A stretch of 38,121 nucleotides of DNA from Chitinispirillum sp. (GCA_007115975.1 SKJJ01000032.1:1-38121); one strand, 5' to 3'; positions 19,767-28,517 are shown, counted from the stretch's first letter. Notes: a model not told the origin generated them from the sequence alone. Translations and numbers: made by a program.

Positions 19767-20488
19767 GAAAGACGATTTATCAGAAATTCAGGCATCTTGA
19801 TCTTCCGCATTTTAGCCTGTGTCTTTTCGATATCGTATGCAACTCGTCTGTAATGAAAATGGTTCTTTTCTGAGTCGAATATTCCATAACTTGATTTTGG
19901 ATTACGGTCACGCGGTTGCCCCACACTGCCAACATTTACCAGAATACGACTGCCGGCGTTGTTCTCAATCGCAACCTCTTTTTTTTTATTCAGATACGTG
20001 TCTCCACTACTATCCATCTCAACGATCATCGGAAGATGGGTATGACCGGTAAAGCAAACCGGTGTAGAAAAATGTTTGAAATTAAAAGCCGCCTCCTCAA
20101 GCGAAGAGATGTAGTACCACATTCCTGGTTCATAGGGGGTAGAGTGTACAAGGGTTATATCATTGATTGTTTCGTGTACCGGAAGAGCACTTAGAAAATT
20201 GAGGTTTTTTGTTTTTAACTCCTTGACAGTCCACTCTATTGCAATTTTTGCATTGATATTGAACTGAAGGGTTGAAAGTATATCCAACGCAGCGGCATCA
20301 TGATTCCCCTTAATACAAACACGGCATCTCTCACTTACCAATTCCACACATTCATTTGGGTTTGCACCATACCCGACAATATCTCCCAAACACAAAACTT
20401 CATCAATTTTGTTTTTGTCAATATCATCCAGTACCGCTTGTAGTGCCTCAAGATTGGCATGAATATCAGAAATTATCGCATATCTCAT
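19754..20488 (-). CDS. Calcineurin-like metallophosphoesterase
   Basis: A cytoplasmic dinuclear-metal phosphoesterase of the small YfcE-like group. The metal ligands are all visible: D8/H10 in SDIHAN, D36 in GDIVGYG, N62/H63 in GNHD, H115 in LVHSTP, and H149/H151 in GHTHLP. NVGSVGQPRD near the C terminus is also typical. At 244 residues it is full length. It begins 5 bp after the end of the FHA-domain gene, so the two are co-transcribed. The tandem could mean phosphate-dependent signalling plus dephosphorylation, or a nucleotide phosphodiesterase unrelated to FHA. The substrate is unknown. Confidence 0.9.
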   Translation of the reverse strand: MRYAIISDIHANLEALQAVLDDIDKNKIDEVLCLGDIVGYGANPNECVELVSERCRVCIKGNHDAAALDILSTLQFNINAKIAIEWTVKELKTKNLNFLSALPVHETINDITLVHSTPYEPGMWYYISSLEEAAFNFKHFSTPVCFTGHTHLPMIVEMDSSGDTYLNKKKEVAIENNAGSRILVNVGSVGQPRDRNPKSSYGIFDSEKNHFHYRRVAYDIEKTQAKMRKIKMPEFLINRLSEGR

Positions 20489-20493
20489 TACGC

Positions 20494-21360
20494 TTACTCT
20501 TTTTCCATATACCTAAACGTGTTGCTTCCCAATTCGATACGATCTTTATTATTCAGCAAATGAGATCTCACTGTCTTACCGTTTATTTTCATTTTTGTCA
20601 TAAGCTGATTAGCACTTACGTACACCCCTTCTTCTCTAATTTCAACTATAACAGATGCCTTACTTACCATGAGTCCGGATGCATAAATATCATCCTCATC
20701 ATCTGACCCTATGGTCATTGTTGGCCGATCAAGTTTGTACATTATATGCTTTGCACCATCTATCAAAACACCAGCATTTACGGTCCCATCCTTCTCCTTT
20801 TCCACAGCAACCTCGACACTCTCTGACAATTCCACCAATAGATCAGTCTCCTCTGCCTTTGATTCAGCAGGTATTGGTTCACTGTCTAAACTGCATTCAA
20901 TAGCAGCAGGTTCTGCAGCCTCTTTAGCAATGTTATTCTCACCATCTGATATTGTCGGCATACTGATCATCGTAGCCTTGGAATTTGAATAGTCCGATAC
21001 CTCAAAGGATTCTTCCAAATCATCCTGATTCGGAAAGTTTTCACCACTGTCTTTTGATTCTCCCTGTTCATCTATTTCTTCAAAGAGTATTGTATAATCA
21101 CAAACTACAATTTTGTCTCCGGAAACCAGTGCCACCTCTCTAACTCGTTTACCATTAACGTAAGTCCCGTTCAGAGAGTGCAGATCATACAACACCAAAG
21201 ACCTGTCGACATCTTCGGTGATCTTGACATGGCATCGGGAAACTCCCTCACCATAAAGGGAAATCATACTCTCAGGTAACCGACCGATTGTAATGACCGG
21301 TTCGTCAAGCTTATAAGTCCCTACAACTTTGTTGTTTAAAAATACGGTGAATTTTACCAA
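20494..21360 (-). CDS. Double FHA-domain protein
   Basis: FHA domains bind phosphothreonine peptides. The first (about 10-95) is canonical, with TIGR, VSRCH and LNGTYVNG. An acidic, low-complexity linker (about 100-190) follows. The second domain (about 200-285) keeps the fold pattern (MTIGS, INGKTV, DRIELG), but the arginine is Ser and the S-x-x-H motif reads SKAS, so it probably no longer binds phosphopeptide. No membrane segment is visible. The start is TTG at 21360, fixed by a perfect AGGAGG (21368-21373) seven bases upstream. It leads a two-gene unit with the metallophosphoesterase. No Ser/Thr kinase gene is present in the window. Confidence 0.88.
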   Translation of the reverse strand: MVKFTVFLNNKVVGTYKLDEPVITIGRLPESMISLYGEGVSRCHVKITEDVDRSLVLYDLHSLNGTYVNGKRVREVALVSGDKIVVCDYTILFEEIDEQGESKDSGENFPNQDDLEESFEVSDYSNSKATMISMPTISDGENNIAKEAAEPAAIECSLDSEPIPAESKAEETDLLVELSESVEVAVEKEKDGTVNAGVLIDGAKHIMYKLDRPTMTIGSDDEDDIYASGLMVSKASVIVEIREEGVYVSANQLMTKMKINGKTVRSHLLNNKDRIELGSNTFRYMEKE

Positions 21361-21367
21361 AACCTAA

Positions 21368-21373
21368 CCTCCT
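21368..21373 (-). promoter_or_regulatory. Shine-Dalgarno fixing the TTG start of the FHA gene
   Basis: A perfect AGGAGG on the minus strand lies 7 nt before the TTG at 21360. No nearby ATG gives the full first FHA strand, so this site decides the start. Confidence 0.75.
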
Positions 21374-21553
21374 AATAAGCACCTATTTTAATATTAATCA
21401 TGCGTTAAGATAGTGACAACTTTAAAGGGCAACTAATTGGTTTTAGTTCCCTTCTTTAATGATACCATGTTGCAGAACCTATTTCTCAAGATATATCTTA
21501 AATTTAATATAGTTTCTATCAATTACTCACCAACTTCCAAAGTAAAAGATCTG

Positions 21554-22240
21554 ATGATCACTCGCATTACAGTACTCTTTCTGGCCCTGTTGACCGTTTT
21601 TCCCGCTTTGGGTAGTAACAATCCACTTACAAGTCGCCAACAGCTCACTAGTACCCTTGATTCCCTGGAAGTAGAAAAACAGGCACAAAAACGGCTGGGG
21701 GTCAACTTTCAAGATCTGGAGTTAAAGACACAAAGCATTCGCGACTCGCTCTCAATATTGCGTCAAAAAATCACCAATGACCCTCAATCTATTGAGCTTT
21801 CTGAAAAACAGCGGTTTTCAATCCCAATGCCTTCCGGGTTATTCGATTGGATTGTTGTCATCATTGGAATTGGAGCATGCCTCTCTCTCATTTTTCTAAT
21901 CTTCTTAAAGGCTCATCTGAGGCACACAAAGAAAAAAAAGCGTTTTGTCAAATTAGCTGATAAATTCCCACCACCACAACAGACTGATCAGGTAACAACC
22001 AATCAACAACAAAAAGATAAACCTCTGCCGCTAATACCCACTGTTTCTGATAGTGAGAACCGTAATGCAAAATCAACACCAGCAAACCAACAATACCAAG
22101 GAAATCTATCGTTCAATAATCTGATCCTGAAAGCGGCTAGAGAGGGATTGAGTGTCCAGGAACTATCCCGCAGATACCAAATAAGTACAGACCAGGTACT
22201 GCTGATAATAAAAGTTGCAGAACGTGACCAAACCAGATAA
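21554..22240 (+). CDS. Membrane-anchored protein with C-terminal helix-turn-helix-like segment
   Basis: Not recognised as a named family. From the ATG at 21554 (228 residues) it begins with a signal peptide or signal anchor (MITRITVLFLALLTVFPALG). A charged, probably coiled-coil stretch (about 28-75) and a strong transmembrane helix (about 88-112) follow, then a basic, Gln/Pro-rich linker. The last 35 residues (LSVQELSRRYQISTDQVLLI) look like a small helix-turn-helix, as at the end of some flagellar-locus membrane proteins (DUF6115-like, from memory). The frame stays open back to a TTG at 21437 with AAGGG before it, but that would put 39 residues ahead of the signal sequence. It is followed by the FliK/FlhB-like pair, suggesting an export-related role. 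Confidence 0.7.
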   Translation: MITRITVLFLALLTVFPALGSNNPLTSRQQLTSTLDSLEVEKQAQKRLGVNFQDLELKTQSIRDSLSILRQKITNDPQSIELSEKQRFSIPMPSGLFDWIVVIIGIGACLSLIFLIFLKAHLRHTKKKKRFVKLADKFPPPQQTDQVTTNQQQKDKPLPLIPTVSDSENRNAKSTPANQQYQGNLSFNNLILKAAREGLSVQELSRRYQISTDQVLLIIKVAERDQTR

Positions 22241-22303
22241 CATTCACGATGCCACCTAATTTATACCGTCTGCAGTCGGTTTATAAAAACTGCCTGAAAC
22301 TGG

Positions 22304-25300
22304 ATGATAGAGCCTGCAAATTATAATACTTCGTCTCCTTCTAACTCAGATCCAGCTAAAACAGACCTGTTCAGAGGATACGTAGCCAAAAAGGTCGATT
22401 CAGGTAAGTACCTCATAGAAATCCAGGGTAAAATGCTGTTGCTTCAATTTGACAAAAATGATCTGAAGCAGGGACAGACTGTCAAAGTAAATAGGACCGA
22501 CAAACAAACAGTTGAAATACAGCAACAGGGCAATGCCTATAGAGCCACGGTACTGAATACCGACAGATTCACTCAAAACACAGCGATTGACACCAGTGAT
22601 TTAACCGCCATCATTGGAAAATTGGCCCTACACCTGCACTCAAAGAAACCGGTTAACACAGAGGACTTGGAGAAAATACTGTATATGCTGAAAAAATTCT
22701 CCCCCGAAAAAAGTTCCTCTGCTGTTGAAAAACTAATCCAGAAGATTTCCGTTGCCAATGAGCAGCCCCTTGATAAAAACAGTATATCGGTAGTTGATTC
22801 CCTTATCACCGAAATCAAAGAGCAGCTTAACCCGGCAGGTGATTGCCGCTCATTCTATCTTCAAAACAGAGCAAAACCGCCAGAAGGAATTTACGGAATA
22901 AGCTCTGAGTTAAAACTCAGGGAACTCTTCTCATCTTCTGAAAGCCCGATACCTGCCAACAAAACAGATTTTCCGATGATTCTACAGGTACAACACCACC
23001 ACAACGGCACAAGGGTAACGTTACTTGATGAAACTACGGTTGAGCACACGATTCAAGACCTAAAAAAAACTCTTGATTCTCCGCTGCTGAAAAACACTCC
23101 CGACAAGGTGTACAAACAACTGTTTGAATCGAAAAACCAACTCTCTGTTCACACAATTAACAGATTGGATACGTATCTTGTCTCACTTACAAAAGGCAAA
23201 AAGAGCAGCCCTGTTGACCTAAACAGAGCTGAGTTGATCGGGCACTGGTTACGCATAATATCCGATAATCCTCACCTCATACACTCTCTTGCATCACGGG
23301 CACCGGACAGTTCTGTTGCAACCATACCAAAGCTGCTAATGAGTATCTTGAGCGGATCAGAAAATTTTCCAAAGCCCGAATCATTTTTTATAAATGAAAG
23401 CACCTTTGAATCTGGTCAGAACAGACAGGATGTCATTATTGATGCTTTTGGTAAAGCTGGTTACAATCATGAAAGTGGTGCAAAACAAGATTCCCCCCCT
23501 GATCTAAAAGATCTGATTTACTCATTCCTGAATTCTTCTGACCAGCCAACATCCCAAGCTCTTTTCAGATCAACCCCAGGTGAAGACAGAATCATCCAGT
23601 TGCTATCCCAGATACATTTGAGCCAGCCGGAACAACTCAGCAAAACCCATCTTACTATGCTGCTTTCCGCAATAGAAGATAGTGTGGATCTTGTCTCAAA
23701 CCAGAGTGTCAGAAATCTCATCACCGAGCTTGATAAAACAGTGGCCCAGATTAAATCTACCCTGCAGGCGTTTCTTATAAGTAACCTCTGTGCGGTAACA
23801 CCAAACACAGCAGGCCTCCCGGGGCACACCGGAATCGAAAAGATTATTGCCGACATCATGAACCAGTGCAAAGACTGCTTTTTAAAGGCCAATGAACGCA
23901 CCAGTGCAAACACAAAAACATTTGAGCAGTTTGCCCTGTTAATCGAGAAAACAGCTGCTACTCTGGTCCAAAAAACATCTTTGCTATCGGAAAACAATTA
24001 TCAGCTAGTCCCCCAGGATGGACAATCCCCCCCAAAAAACTCCCAACCGGCATCGGTTGAGAGCAAAGTGATCGGACTCTATTCTAGCGCACTCACCGAC
24101 ATAACTAATCATTCAGAACAGTTTCTCAAATCAGCTATAGTTGAAACATTACAGAACCAACCCCACTCTGTATCGTTGAGTAGTGCTTTTTCCATCATCA
24201 GTGATAAGCAGAACCAACATATCAGTGCAGCTTTATCTACTCTGCACGATCAGTTCATCACCGACCTATCCAATCTTTTAAAAATGAGTTACGCTAAAGG
24301 TGTTTTCTCTGATAATCTTATTACGACAGGGTTAGATCTTGTAGCTCTATCAAAAAGCATCACATCATCCATAAGCAATACTCTCTCTGTTCTTGCTCCC
24401 GAGCCCTTGAGGGGATCACAAACATCCGCTCCCTACCAACCAACCTCAGATTCTGGGGATACAACGGTGTCACCGCATAATCAAATCCCCAAAGAAGCTT
24501 TAACAGTCTTCCGTTCTCTGATTTCCACTCTCTATTCTGAAAACTCCAGGGCTCTCTCATCTGCCCTGCAGGAGTTCAATACAGTCACAGCAACGTTTTC
24601 AAAGCTCCTTGACCAGCACTCCGGAAACTCCGATGAATTAAGGTATTTACTGGAACAACTTGCTTCAAAATTTTCGCAATCTACCGGTGAGCTCAGAGGC
24701 AAACTCGAATCACACATCAGAAGCCTGTTACTAAAATTATCACCATCATTGGAACAACCAGGCTCTCAATTGGAATTGCCCAATGACACAACAACAACCG
24801 ACAATGAACCCCTTCAGACTTCAGGATACAAACAATTTCTAAGGCAAACTGCAGAAACGCTTCTCAATCGCCTTGAGACCTTTCAGTTGCTATCTCATAC
24901 AACACATGCCGCTGATGGCCAGAATCAGATTGTCGCTCTGCCAATTAAAATCGGTGAAGAGTGGAGCGAAGTCCATATTAAACTGATAAAAAAACGTAAC
25001 GCAAAGAGAAAACATCCAACCGGAGATGTTTCGATACTACTCAATGTGAACCCATCCTCAATTGGTGAAGTGTCTATGCAGTTGGACTATTCAAACAAGA
25101 AATATCTAACAATTAATTTCAGCTTTGAAAGTGAGGATACAAAAAACTGGTTTAAATCAATGAGAAAAGATATTCAGAACTCTATTCAAAACCTTGGCTT
25201 TACCATTTCGAAACTGCAATTTGGGAATCGCACCACGAATCGGCCACAGAGTACAAACAAATCAAAACACAATGCATCCGACCGGATAATGGATGTGAAA

Positions 25301-25306
25301 ATATGA
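22304..25306 (+). CDS. FliK/YlqG-like large protein of an export-apparatus pair
   Basis: A 1000-residue, hydrophilic, Ser/Gln/Asn-rich protein with little recognisable fold until its C terminus. Residues about 865-980 (ALPIKIGEEWSEVHIKLIKK, later NVNPSSIGEVSMQLDYSNKK) resemble the substrate-specificity switch domain of hook-length control proteins. The next gene overlaps it by 4 bp and encodes a homologue of the FlhB cytoplasmic C-terminal domain, the known partner of FliK. A similar ylqG-ylqH pair exists in Bacillus away from the main flagellar operons (recalled). It is much longer than a usual FliK (400-650). The Shine-Dalgarno is weak. The FliK assignment rests on the C-terminal pattern and context, so a different role in secretion is possible. 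Confidence 0.65.
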   Translation: MIEPANYNTSSPSNSDPAKTDLFRGYVAKKVDSGKYLIEIQGKMLLLQFDKNDLKQGQTVKVNRTDKQTVEIQQQGNAYRATVLNTDRFTQNTAIDTSDLTAIIGKLALHLHSKKPVNTEDLEKILYMLKKFSPEKSSSAVEKLIQKISVANEQPLDKNSISVVDSLITEIKEQLNPAGDCRSFYLQNRAKPPEGIYGISSELKLRELFSSSESPIPANKTDFPMILQVQHHHNGTRVTLLDETTVEHTIQDLKKTLDSPLLKNTPDKVYKQLFESKNQLSVHTINRLDTYLVSLTKGKKSSPVDLNRAELIGHWLRIISDNPHLIHSLASRAPDSSVATIPKLLMSILSGSENFPKPESFFINESTFESGQNRQDVIIDAFGKAGYNHESGAKQDSPPDLKDLIYSFLNSSDQPTSQALFRSTPGEDRIIQLLSQIHLSQPEQLSKTHLTMLLSAIEDSVDLVSNQSVRNLITELDKTVAQIKSTLQAFLISNLCAVTPNTAGLPGHTGIEKIIADIMNQCKDCFLKANERTSANTKTFEQFALLIEKTAATLVQKTSLLSENNYQLVPQDGQSPPKNSQPASVESKVIGLYSSALTDITNHSEQFLKSAIVETLQNQPHSVSLSSAFSIISDKQNQHISAALSTLHDQFITDLSNLLKMSYAKGVFSDNLITTGLDLVALSKSITSSISNTLSVLAPEPLRGSQTSAPYQPTSDSGDTTVSPHNQIPKEALTVFRSLISTLYSENSRALSSALQEFNTVTATFSKLLDQHSGNSDELRYLLEQLASKFSQSTGELRGKLESHIRSLLLKLSPSLEQPGSQLELPNDTTTTDNEPLQTSGYKQFLRQTAETLLNRLETFQLLSHTTHAADGQNQIVALPIKIGEEWSEVHIKLIKKRNAKRKHPTGDVSILLNVNPSSIGEVSMQLDYSNKKYLTINFSFESEDTKNWFKSMRKDIQNSIQNLGFTISKLQFGNRTTNRPQSTNKSKHNASDRIMDVKI

Positions 25307-25596
25307 CGAAAAAAAGAAATAAGCGTGACACGGCAGTTGCACTAAAATATAATAGTGAAGAGGGAGAAAAACCGCCAAAGGTCGTTGCCAAAGGCTACGG
25401 CGCTGCAGCTAAGAATATCATAGAGACTGCAGAAAAACACAATGTCACCGTGGAGCGTGATGATGATCTGGTGGAGTTGCTCGCACAGATTGATATTGAC
25501 AGAGAAATCCCACAGGAGCTCTATGCTGCTGTTGCAGAAATTCTCTGCTGGGTTTATAAGGCTAACAGTAACGCTCAAAAAAAAGGACCCCTTTAA
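25303..25596 (+). CDS. FlhB C-terminal domain homologue (EscU/YscU/FlhB-like, YlqH type)
   Basis: A 97-residue stand-alone version of the cytoplasmic switch domain of type III export protein FlhB. It has ALKYNSEEGEKPPKVVAKGYG, then a helix and VERDDDLVELLAQIDIDREIP, ending in EILCWVYK, all in family order. The cleavage motif NPTH of full FlhB, normally just before the region matched here, is absent, and there are no membrane segments. The start overlaps the stop of the FliK-like gene in an ATGA arrangement, implying translational coupling. The next gene also overlaps (TAATG). It probably binds the export gate or substrates as a soluble accessory. Confidence 0.88.
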   Translation: MTKKRNKRDTAVALKYNSEEGEKPPKVVAKGYGAAAKNIIETAEKHNVTVERDDDLVELLAQIDIDREIPQELYAAVAEILCWVYKANSNAQKKGPL

Positions 25597-26309
25597 TGAA
25601 AAGAGTAGAGAAATGGACCATTCTGCTTTGTTTTCTGATCACCGGCATTCACCAAACCCATGCTTCAGAGGTTGCTTTTATCGGCTTAACCGGTGACGGA
25701 GCACCTGCGATAGAAAAAACCTATGACCGCACTTTAAGAGAACGGTTGGCAACCAACCAGCAATTCAGAGTCGCGGATTATCTGACAATTAAAAATTACA
25801 AAGACCGAATAGACTTTCACCGTTATCCTGTAGTCTCCAGGAATCTACTCGCCGCACTTGGGCGCGTTGCACATGATTCAACCATTTTTATATGGGGATC
25901 GGTTAATGAATACAGAATATCACCGGTTCGGCGCAATCTCATCGGCAGCTTCATTGACGCCACACTTACTATTCATCTCAACATCTACAGCCTCTCCAAT
26001 CAAAAAATTGTATTCTCAGGGGACGTGAGGGTAAACAGTGATAAGTATAAGGGAATTAACGTTTTCAGACCGGTGGAACAAGTGGTGCACATTTCTGCTG
26101 TAGACAGAACAGATTTACTAAATAAGCTGGTACGAGAGGCGGTAAAAAAAAGTGAAATGATAATCTCAGTGGTATTGAGAGGTGATCTGGAGAAGATGAA
26201 AACGGTTGCTTCTCAAGAAGAGCAGCGGCTCATACCCTCTTTGCACGACGTATTTTCAGTACCAAGTATGGAAGGATCATCTGTTGGCCAAGGTATACCT
26301 GAAGAGTAG
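25596..26309 (+). CDS. Periplasmic protein of unknown function, export-cluster linked
   Basis: A 237-residue product with a clear signal peptide (cleavage after HAS near residue 24, start of mature part SEVAFIGLTGDG). The mature part alternates strands and helices: EKTYDRTLRERLATNQQFRV, then IFIWGSVNEYRIS and LTIHLNIYSLSNQKIVFSGD. This pattern of a nucleoside-like alpha/beta half followed by long strands is reminiscent of CsgG/FlgT-type or TolB N-terminal domains, but I cannot assign a family. Its start overlaps the stop of the FlhB-like gene, so it belongs to the same operon and may act in the envelope part of that export or motility function. A strong terminator follows. Confidence 0.7.
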   Translation: MKRVEKWTILLCFLITGIHQTHASEVAFIGLTGDGAPAIEKTYDRTLRERLATNQQFRVADYLTIKNYKDRIDFHRYPVVSRNLLAALGRVAHDSTIFIWGSVNEYRISPVRRNLIGSFIDATLTIHLNIYSLSNQKIVFSGDVRVNSDKYKGINVFRPVEQVVHISAVDRTDLLNKLVREAVKKSEMIISVVLRGDLEKMKTVASQEEQRLIPSLHDVFSVPSMEGSSVGQGIPEE

Positions 26310-26322
26310 TATCATTCAAACG

Positions 26323-26375
26323 AAAAACAGTGACTAATCAAAAAAAATGCAAAAAGGTATGCCACTGTTTTTTTT
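26323..26375 (+). terminator. Rho-independent terminator after the FliK/FlhB-like operon
   Basis: AAAAACAGTG (26323-26332) pairs perfectly with CACTGTTTTT (26363-26372), and the T-run continues to eight T. The loop is long and A-rich. It closes the export-type cluster before the partner-switching genes. Confidence 0.75.
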
Positions 26376-26410
26376 GCTCAAACCAGGTAAATTGCAAATT
26401 GTATTCTGTT

Positions 26411-26443
26411 TTGTTGGAACTAATTTATATTGAATACTATATT
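26411..26443 (+). promoter_or_regulatory. Possible sigma70-type promoter of the partner-switching module
   Basis: In AT-rich DNA after the terminator, TTGGAA (26414-26419) is followed after 18 bp by TATATT (26438-26443). TTGTTG (26411) with TACTAT (26435) is an alternative at 18 bp. Matches are partial and AT-rich DNA gives many such hits. Confidence 0.3.
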
Positions 26444-26493
26444 TAATATGTATTTTTGCATGAATTACATACTTTTAGGAGGATAACAGTAAC

Positions 26494-26823
26494 ATGGGTG
26501 AACTTGGCGGCTACAGAAATGTGTTTGATGATCCAAATGAATTTAACAAACTCAACGACCTTGTTCTTGGCGCTATTCAGGATTTCTCCGATTACCGTCA
26601 GGGCAACCTTACCTATGGTGAAATCATGTTTGTTTTGGAATGCATTCTGGATTCAATGCGCGGCAGCTCTGAAAAAGACGCCCTGGATACTACTATAAAG
26701 GGTCTGGCTGAAGCCCCTACTTTCACAACACTCTTAAGAATAACCTCAAGACTTGTAGAGACGATGGTCAAAAAAGGAATAATCAAATCTGTTGACGAGG
26801 CATTCATTCTTCACGGCGAATGA
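26494..26823 (+). CDS. Small acidic helical protein of unknown function
   Basis: A 109-residue protein I do not recognise. It is acidic and predicted almost wholly helical, for example NDLVLGAIQDFSDYRQG, YGEIMFVLECILDSM and TTLLRITSRLVETMVKK, without signal peptide or membrane segment. AGGAGG (26478-26483) ten bases upstream gives a convincing start, and codon use resembles its neighbours. It is the first gene after a terminator and is followed 52 bp later by an RsbW-like kinase, so it is probably the leading member of the partner-switching operon. It could be a regulator or target of those proteins; nothing in its sequence tells which. Confidence 0.75.
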   Translation: MGELGGYRNVFDDPNEFNKLNDLVLGAIQDFSDYRQGNLTYGEIMFVLECILDSMRGSSEKDALDTTIKGLAEAPTFTTLLRITSRLVETMVKKGIIKSVDEAFILHGE

Positions 26824-26875
26824 TTGACGCCCATAAAAAGAGCTACAAAGTGTCAGAGAAAGGGCTGATTAAATC

Positions 26876-27355
26876 ATGGATACAGAGTACCCTTACAAAA
26901 TCGCAGTACATTTTCCGGGCAACCTCGAATATATCCCTTCAATTAGGAAATTGGTCTATGATATCCTTCAGGTCGCCGGATTCAGCAACAAATTCGCTTT
27001 CCGTTCTGAGATTATCGTAGATGAAATTTGTAACAATGCTGTCCGTTTTGGTTGCGATAAATCTTCAGATATTGAGCTGGGATTTGAAATTGATGATGAC
27101 CGGATAGAATTTACTATCAGGGATGGTGGTGGAAATCCTCTTCACATAAAACGGCTGAAGAAGGCTCTTCAACAACAAAAAAAAGAGAAAAAATCGTCAA
27201 ATGAAGACCTGCAAAGTGGTTTGGGTTTAAATCTGGTAAAAATGCTCTCCCAAGAGGTTGACTTTTCCATAGATGATAACAATGTAACTTCTGTCCATGT
27301 CGTACGAAAAAGGGAAGATAACAGTAGAATCTGCAACGGGAGCAACACCAAATGA
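26876..27355 (+). CDS. RsbW/SpoIIAB-like ATP-binding anti-sigma-type kinase
   Basis: A single-domain GHKL ATPase of the HATPase_c_2 type, 159 residues, which in known systems binds a sigma factor or phosphorylates a STAS antagonist. The N box is IIVDEICNNAVRFG (about 45-58). IRDGGGNP is the G1 region, a lysine-rich lid follows, and SGLGLNLVKML is the G2 box. The N terminus (FPGNLEYIPSIRKLV) matches the helix used by this family. The gene ends in an ATGA overlap with the following STAS-HATPase fusion gene, so the two are translationally coupled. No sigma factor gene is beside it; the target may lie elsewhere or be non-sigma. Confidence 0.9.
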   Translation: MDTEYPYKIAVHFPGNLEYIPSIRKLVYDILQVAGFSNKFAFRSEIIVDEICNNAVRFGCDKSSDIELGFEIDDDRIEFTIRDGGGNPLHIKRLKKALQQQKKEKKSSNEDLQSGLGLNLVKMLSQEVDFSIDDNNVTSVHVVRKREDNSRICNGSNTK

Positions 27356-28158
27356 TGAAATTGAAAACTCTTTTTAAAACAGAGATCGTCTCAAATAGTA
27401 GTGATCCCCGTGTGACTGCCATTAAGTTTCAAGGTGATATTGATTCCTCAGCCATCAATCTTTTGTCCGACTGTATCAATTCTACCGTCAATAAGAACAC
27501 TAAGTACATTATTGCGGAGATGAGTGGTGTAAACAGGCTCTGCTCGGCGGCCCTTGGTGAATTCATGGGGGTGCGAAAAAGGCTTAAGCAAGCTGGTGGC
27601 AACCTTGTTTTTGCTGCCCTAAAAAGAGACATCAAAAACAAGTTGACTTTTATGGGAGCAAACAAAATATTCACTTTACATGATGATCTGAAATCCGCGT
27701 ATGCCGCTTATGAGTGGGAATTTAACAATAAATCAGAATGTGTAAATGTCTCGTTTCCATCTCAACTGAAACTTGTTCCTCCTGTGCGGCAATTTGTAAG
27801 CAGAATTGCACGCCTCAAAGACTATAGCAGACGGGATGCATTCAGAATTGAAACCATCGTTGACGAAGTGTGTAACAATGCCATCGAACACGGAAAAAGA
27901 GGGCGCGACCATAGCATAAAGTTAAAATTCAGCATTAATAAAGAAAAAGTCGATCTGAATGTTGTAAATGTAAGTGATCCTGAGAAAGTTGCCACCCTGA
28001 AAGCCATTCTGAAACCCGGAAACTACTCGATGCATTCAGGCACAGATGACAAGAGGGGAAGAGGACTATCCCTCATAAAGATGCTTTCAAATGATGTATC
28101 CGTTGACTTCGAAAAGAATGGTACAGGTATCAGAGTTATTAAAATCAGAGAGGAATAA
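27352..28158 (+). CDS. STAS-HATPase fusion (antagonist fused to anti-sigma-type kinase)
   Basis: A 268-residue protein in which a STAS domain (about 1-122) precedes an RsbW-type ATPase domain (about 132-268). In the STAS part the usual DSSGLG motif reads CSAALG; the serine that RsbV/SpoIIAA proteins phosphorylate is kept (S65), but the Asp and Gly around it are changed. The kinase half has IETIVDEVCNNAIEHG and RGRGLSLIKML. Normally the two functions are separate proteins that switch partners; here substrate and kinase are in one chain, suggesting self-regulation or constitutive pairing. It overlaps the preceding kinase gene by 4 bp and lies 2 bp before another STAS gene. Confidence 0.88.
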   Translation: MMKLKTLFKTEIVSNSSDPRVTAIKFQGDIDSSAINLLSDCINSTVNKNTKYIIAEMSGVNRLCSAALGEFMGVRKRLKQAGGNLVFAALKRDIKNKLTFMGANKIFTLHDDLKSAYAAYEWEFNNKSECVNVSFPSQLKLVPPVRQFVSRIARLKDYSRRDAFRIETIVDEVCNNAIEHGKRGRDHSIKLKFSINKEKVDLNVVNVSDPEKVATLKAILKPGNYSMHSGTDDKRGRGLSLIKMLSNDVSVDFEKNGTGIRVIKIREE

Positions 28159-28160
28159 TC

Positions 28161-28517
28161 ATGGAATCTCAAATCGTAATAACCTGTGAAAATATACAGG
28201 GAAAAGAAAGTGCTAAACTTCTCAACTTTGTCGGCGATATGGATGCAACCAACGTCGAATCGGTTATGGAAGAGATTTGCAAACTGTTGAATGAAGGATA
28301 CATTAACCTTGTAGCCGACTTTCAAAACCTAAGATATGTAAACAGTACCGGCCTTGGCATCCTGCTTCATTGCAGTAAATCTGCAAAAGAAAAAGGGGGA
28401 TGCTTCAAAATTGCCAACATAAATGAAAATGTGTATGAAATCATTGAAATCATCGGGGCGATTACCCTTCTTGAAATTTTTGATGACCTTGATGAAGCAT
28501 TAGAGTCTTTGAAATAA
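28161..28517 (+). CDS. Anti-anti-sigma-type STAS protein
   Basis: A 118-residue stand-alone STAS domain. Its motif YVNSTGLGIL has the phospho-acceptor serine S62 in a near-canonical setting (Asn in place of Asp). KGGCFKIANINENVYEIIEIIG is the usual second half of the fold. It begins 2 bp after the STAS-HATPase fusion and is presumably phosphorylated by one of the two kinases upstream. No PP2C phosphatase to reset it is present in the window. Confidence 0.9.
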   Translation: MESQIVITCENIQGKESAKLLNFVGDMDATNVESVMEEICKLLNEGYINLVADFQNLRYVNSTGLGILLHCSKSAKEKGGCFKIANINENVYEIIEIIGAITLLEIFDDLDEALESLK

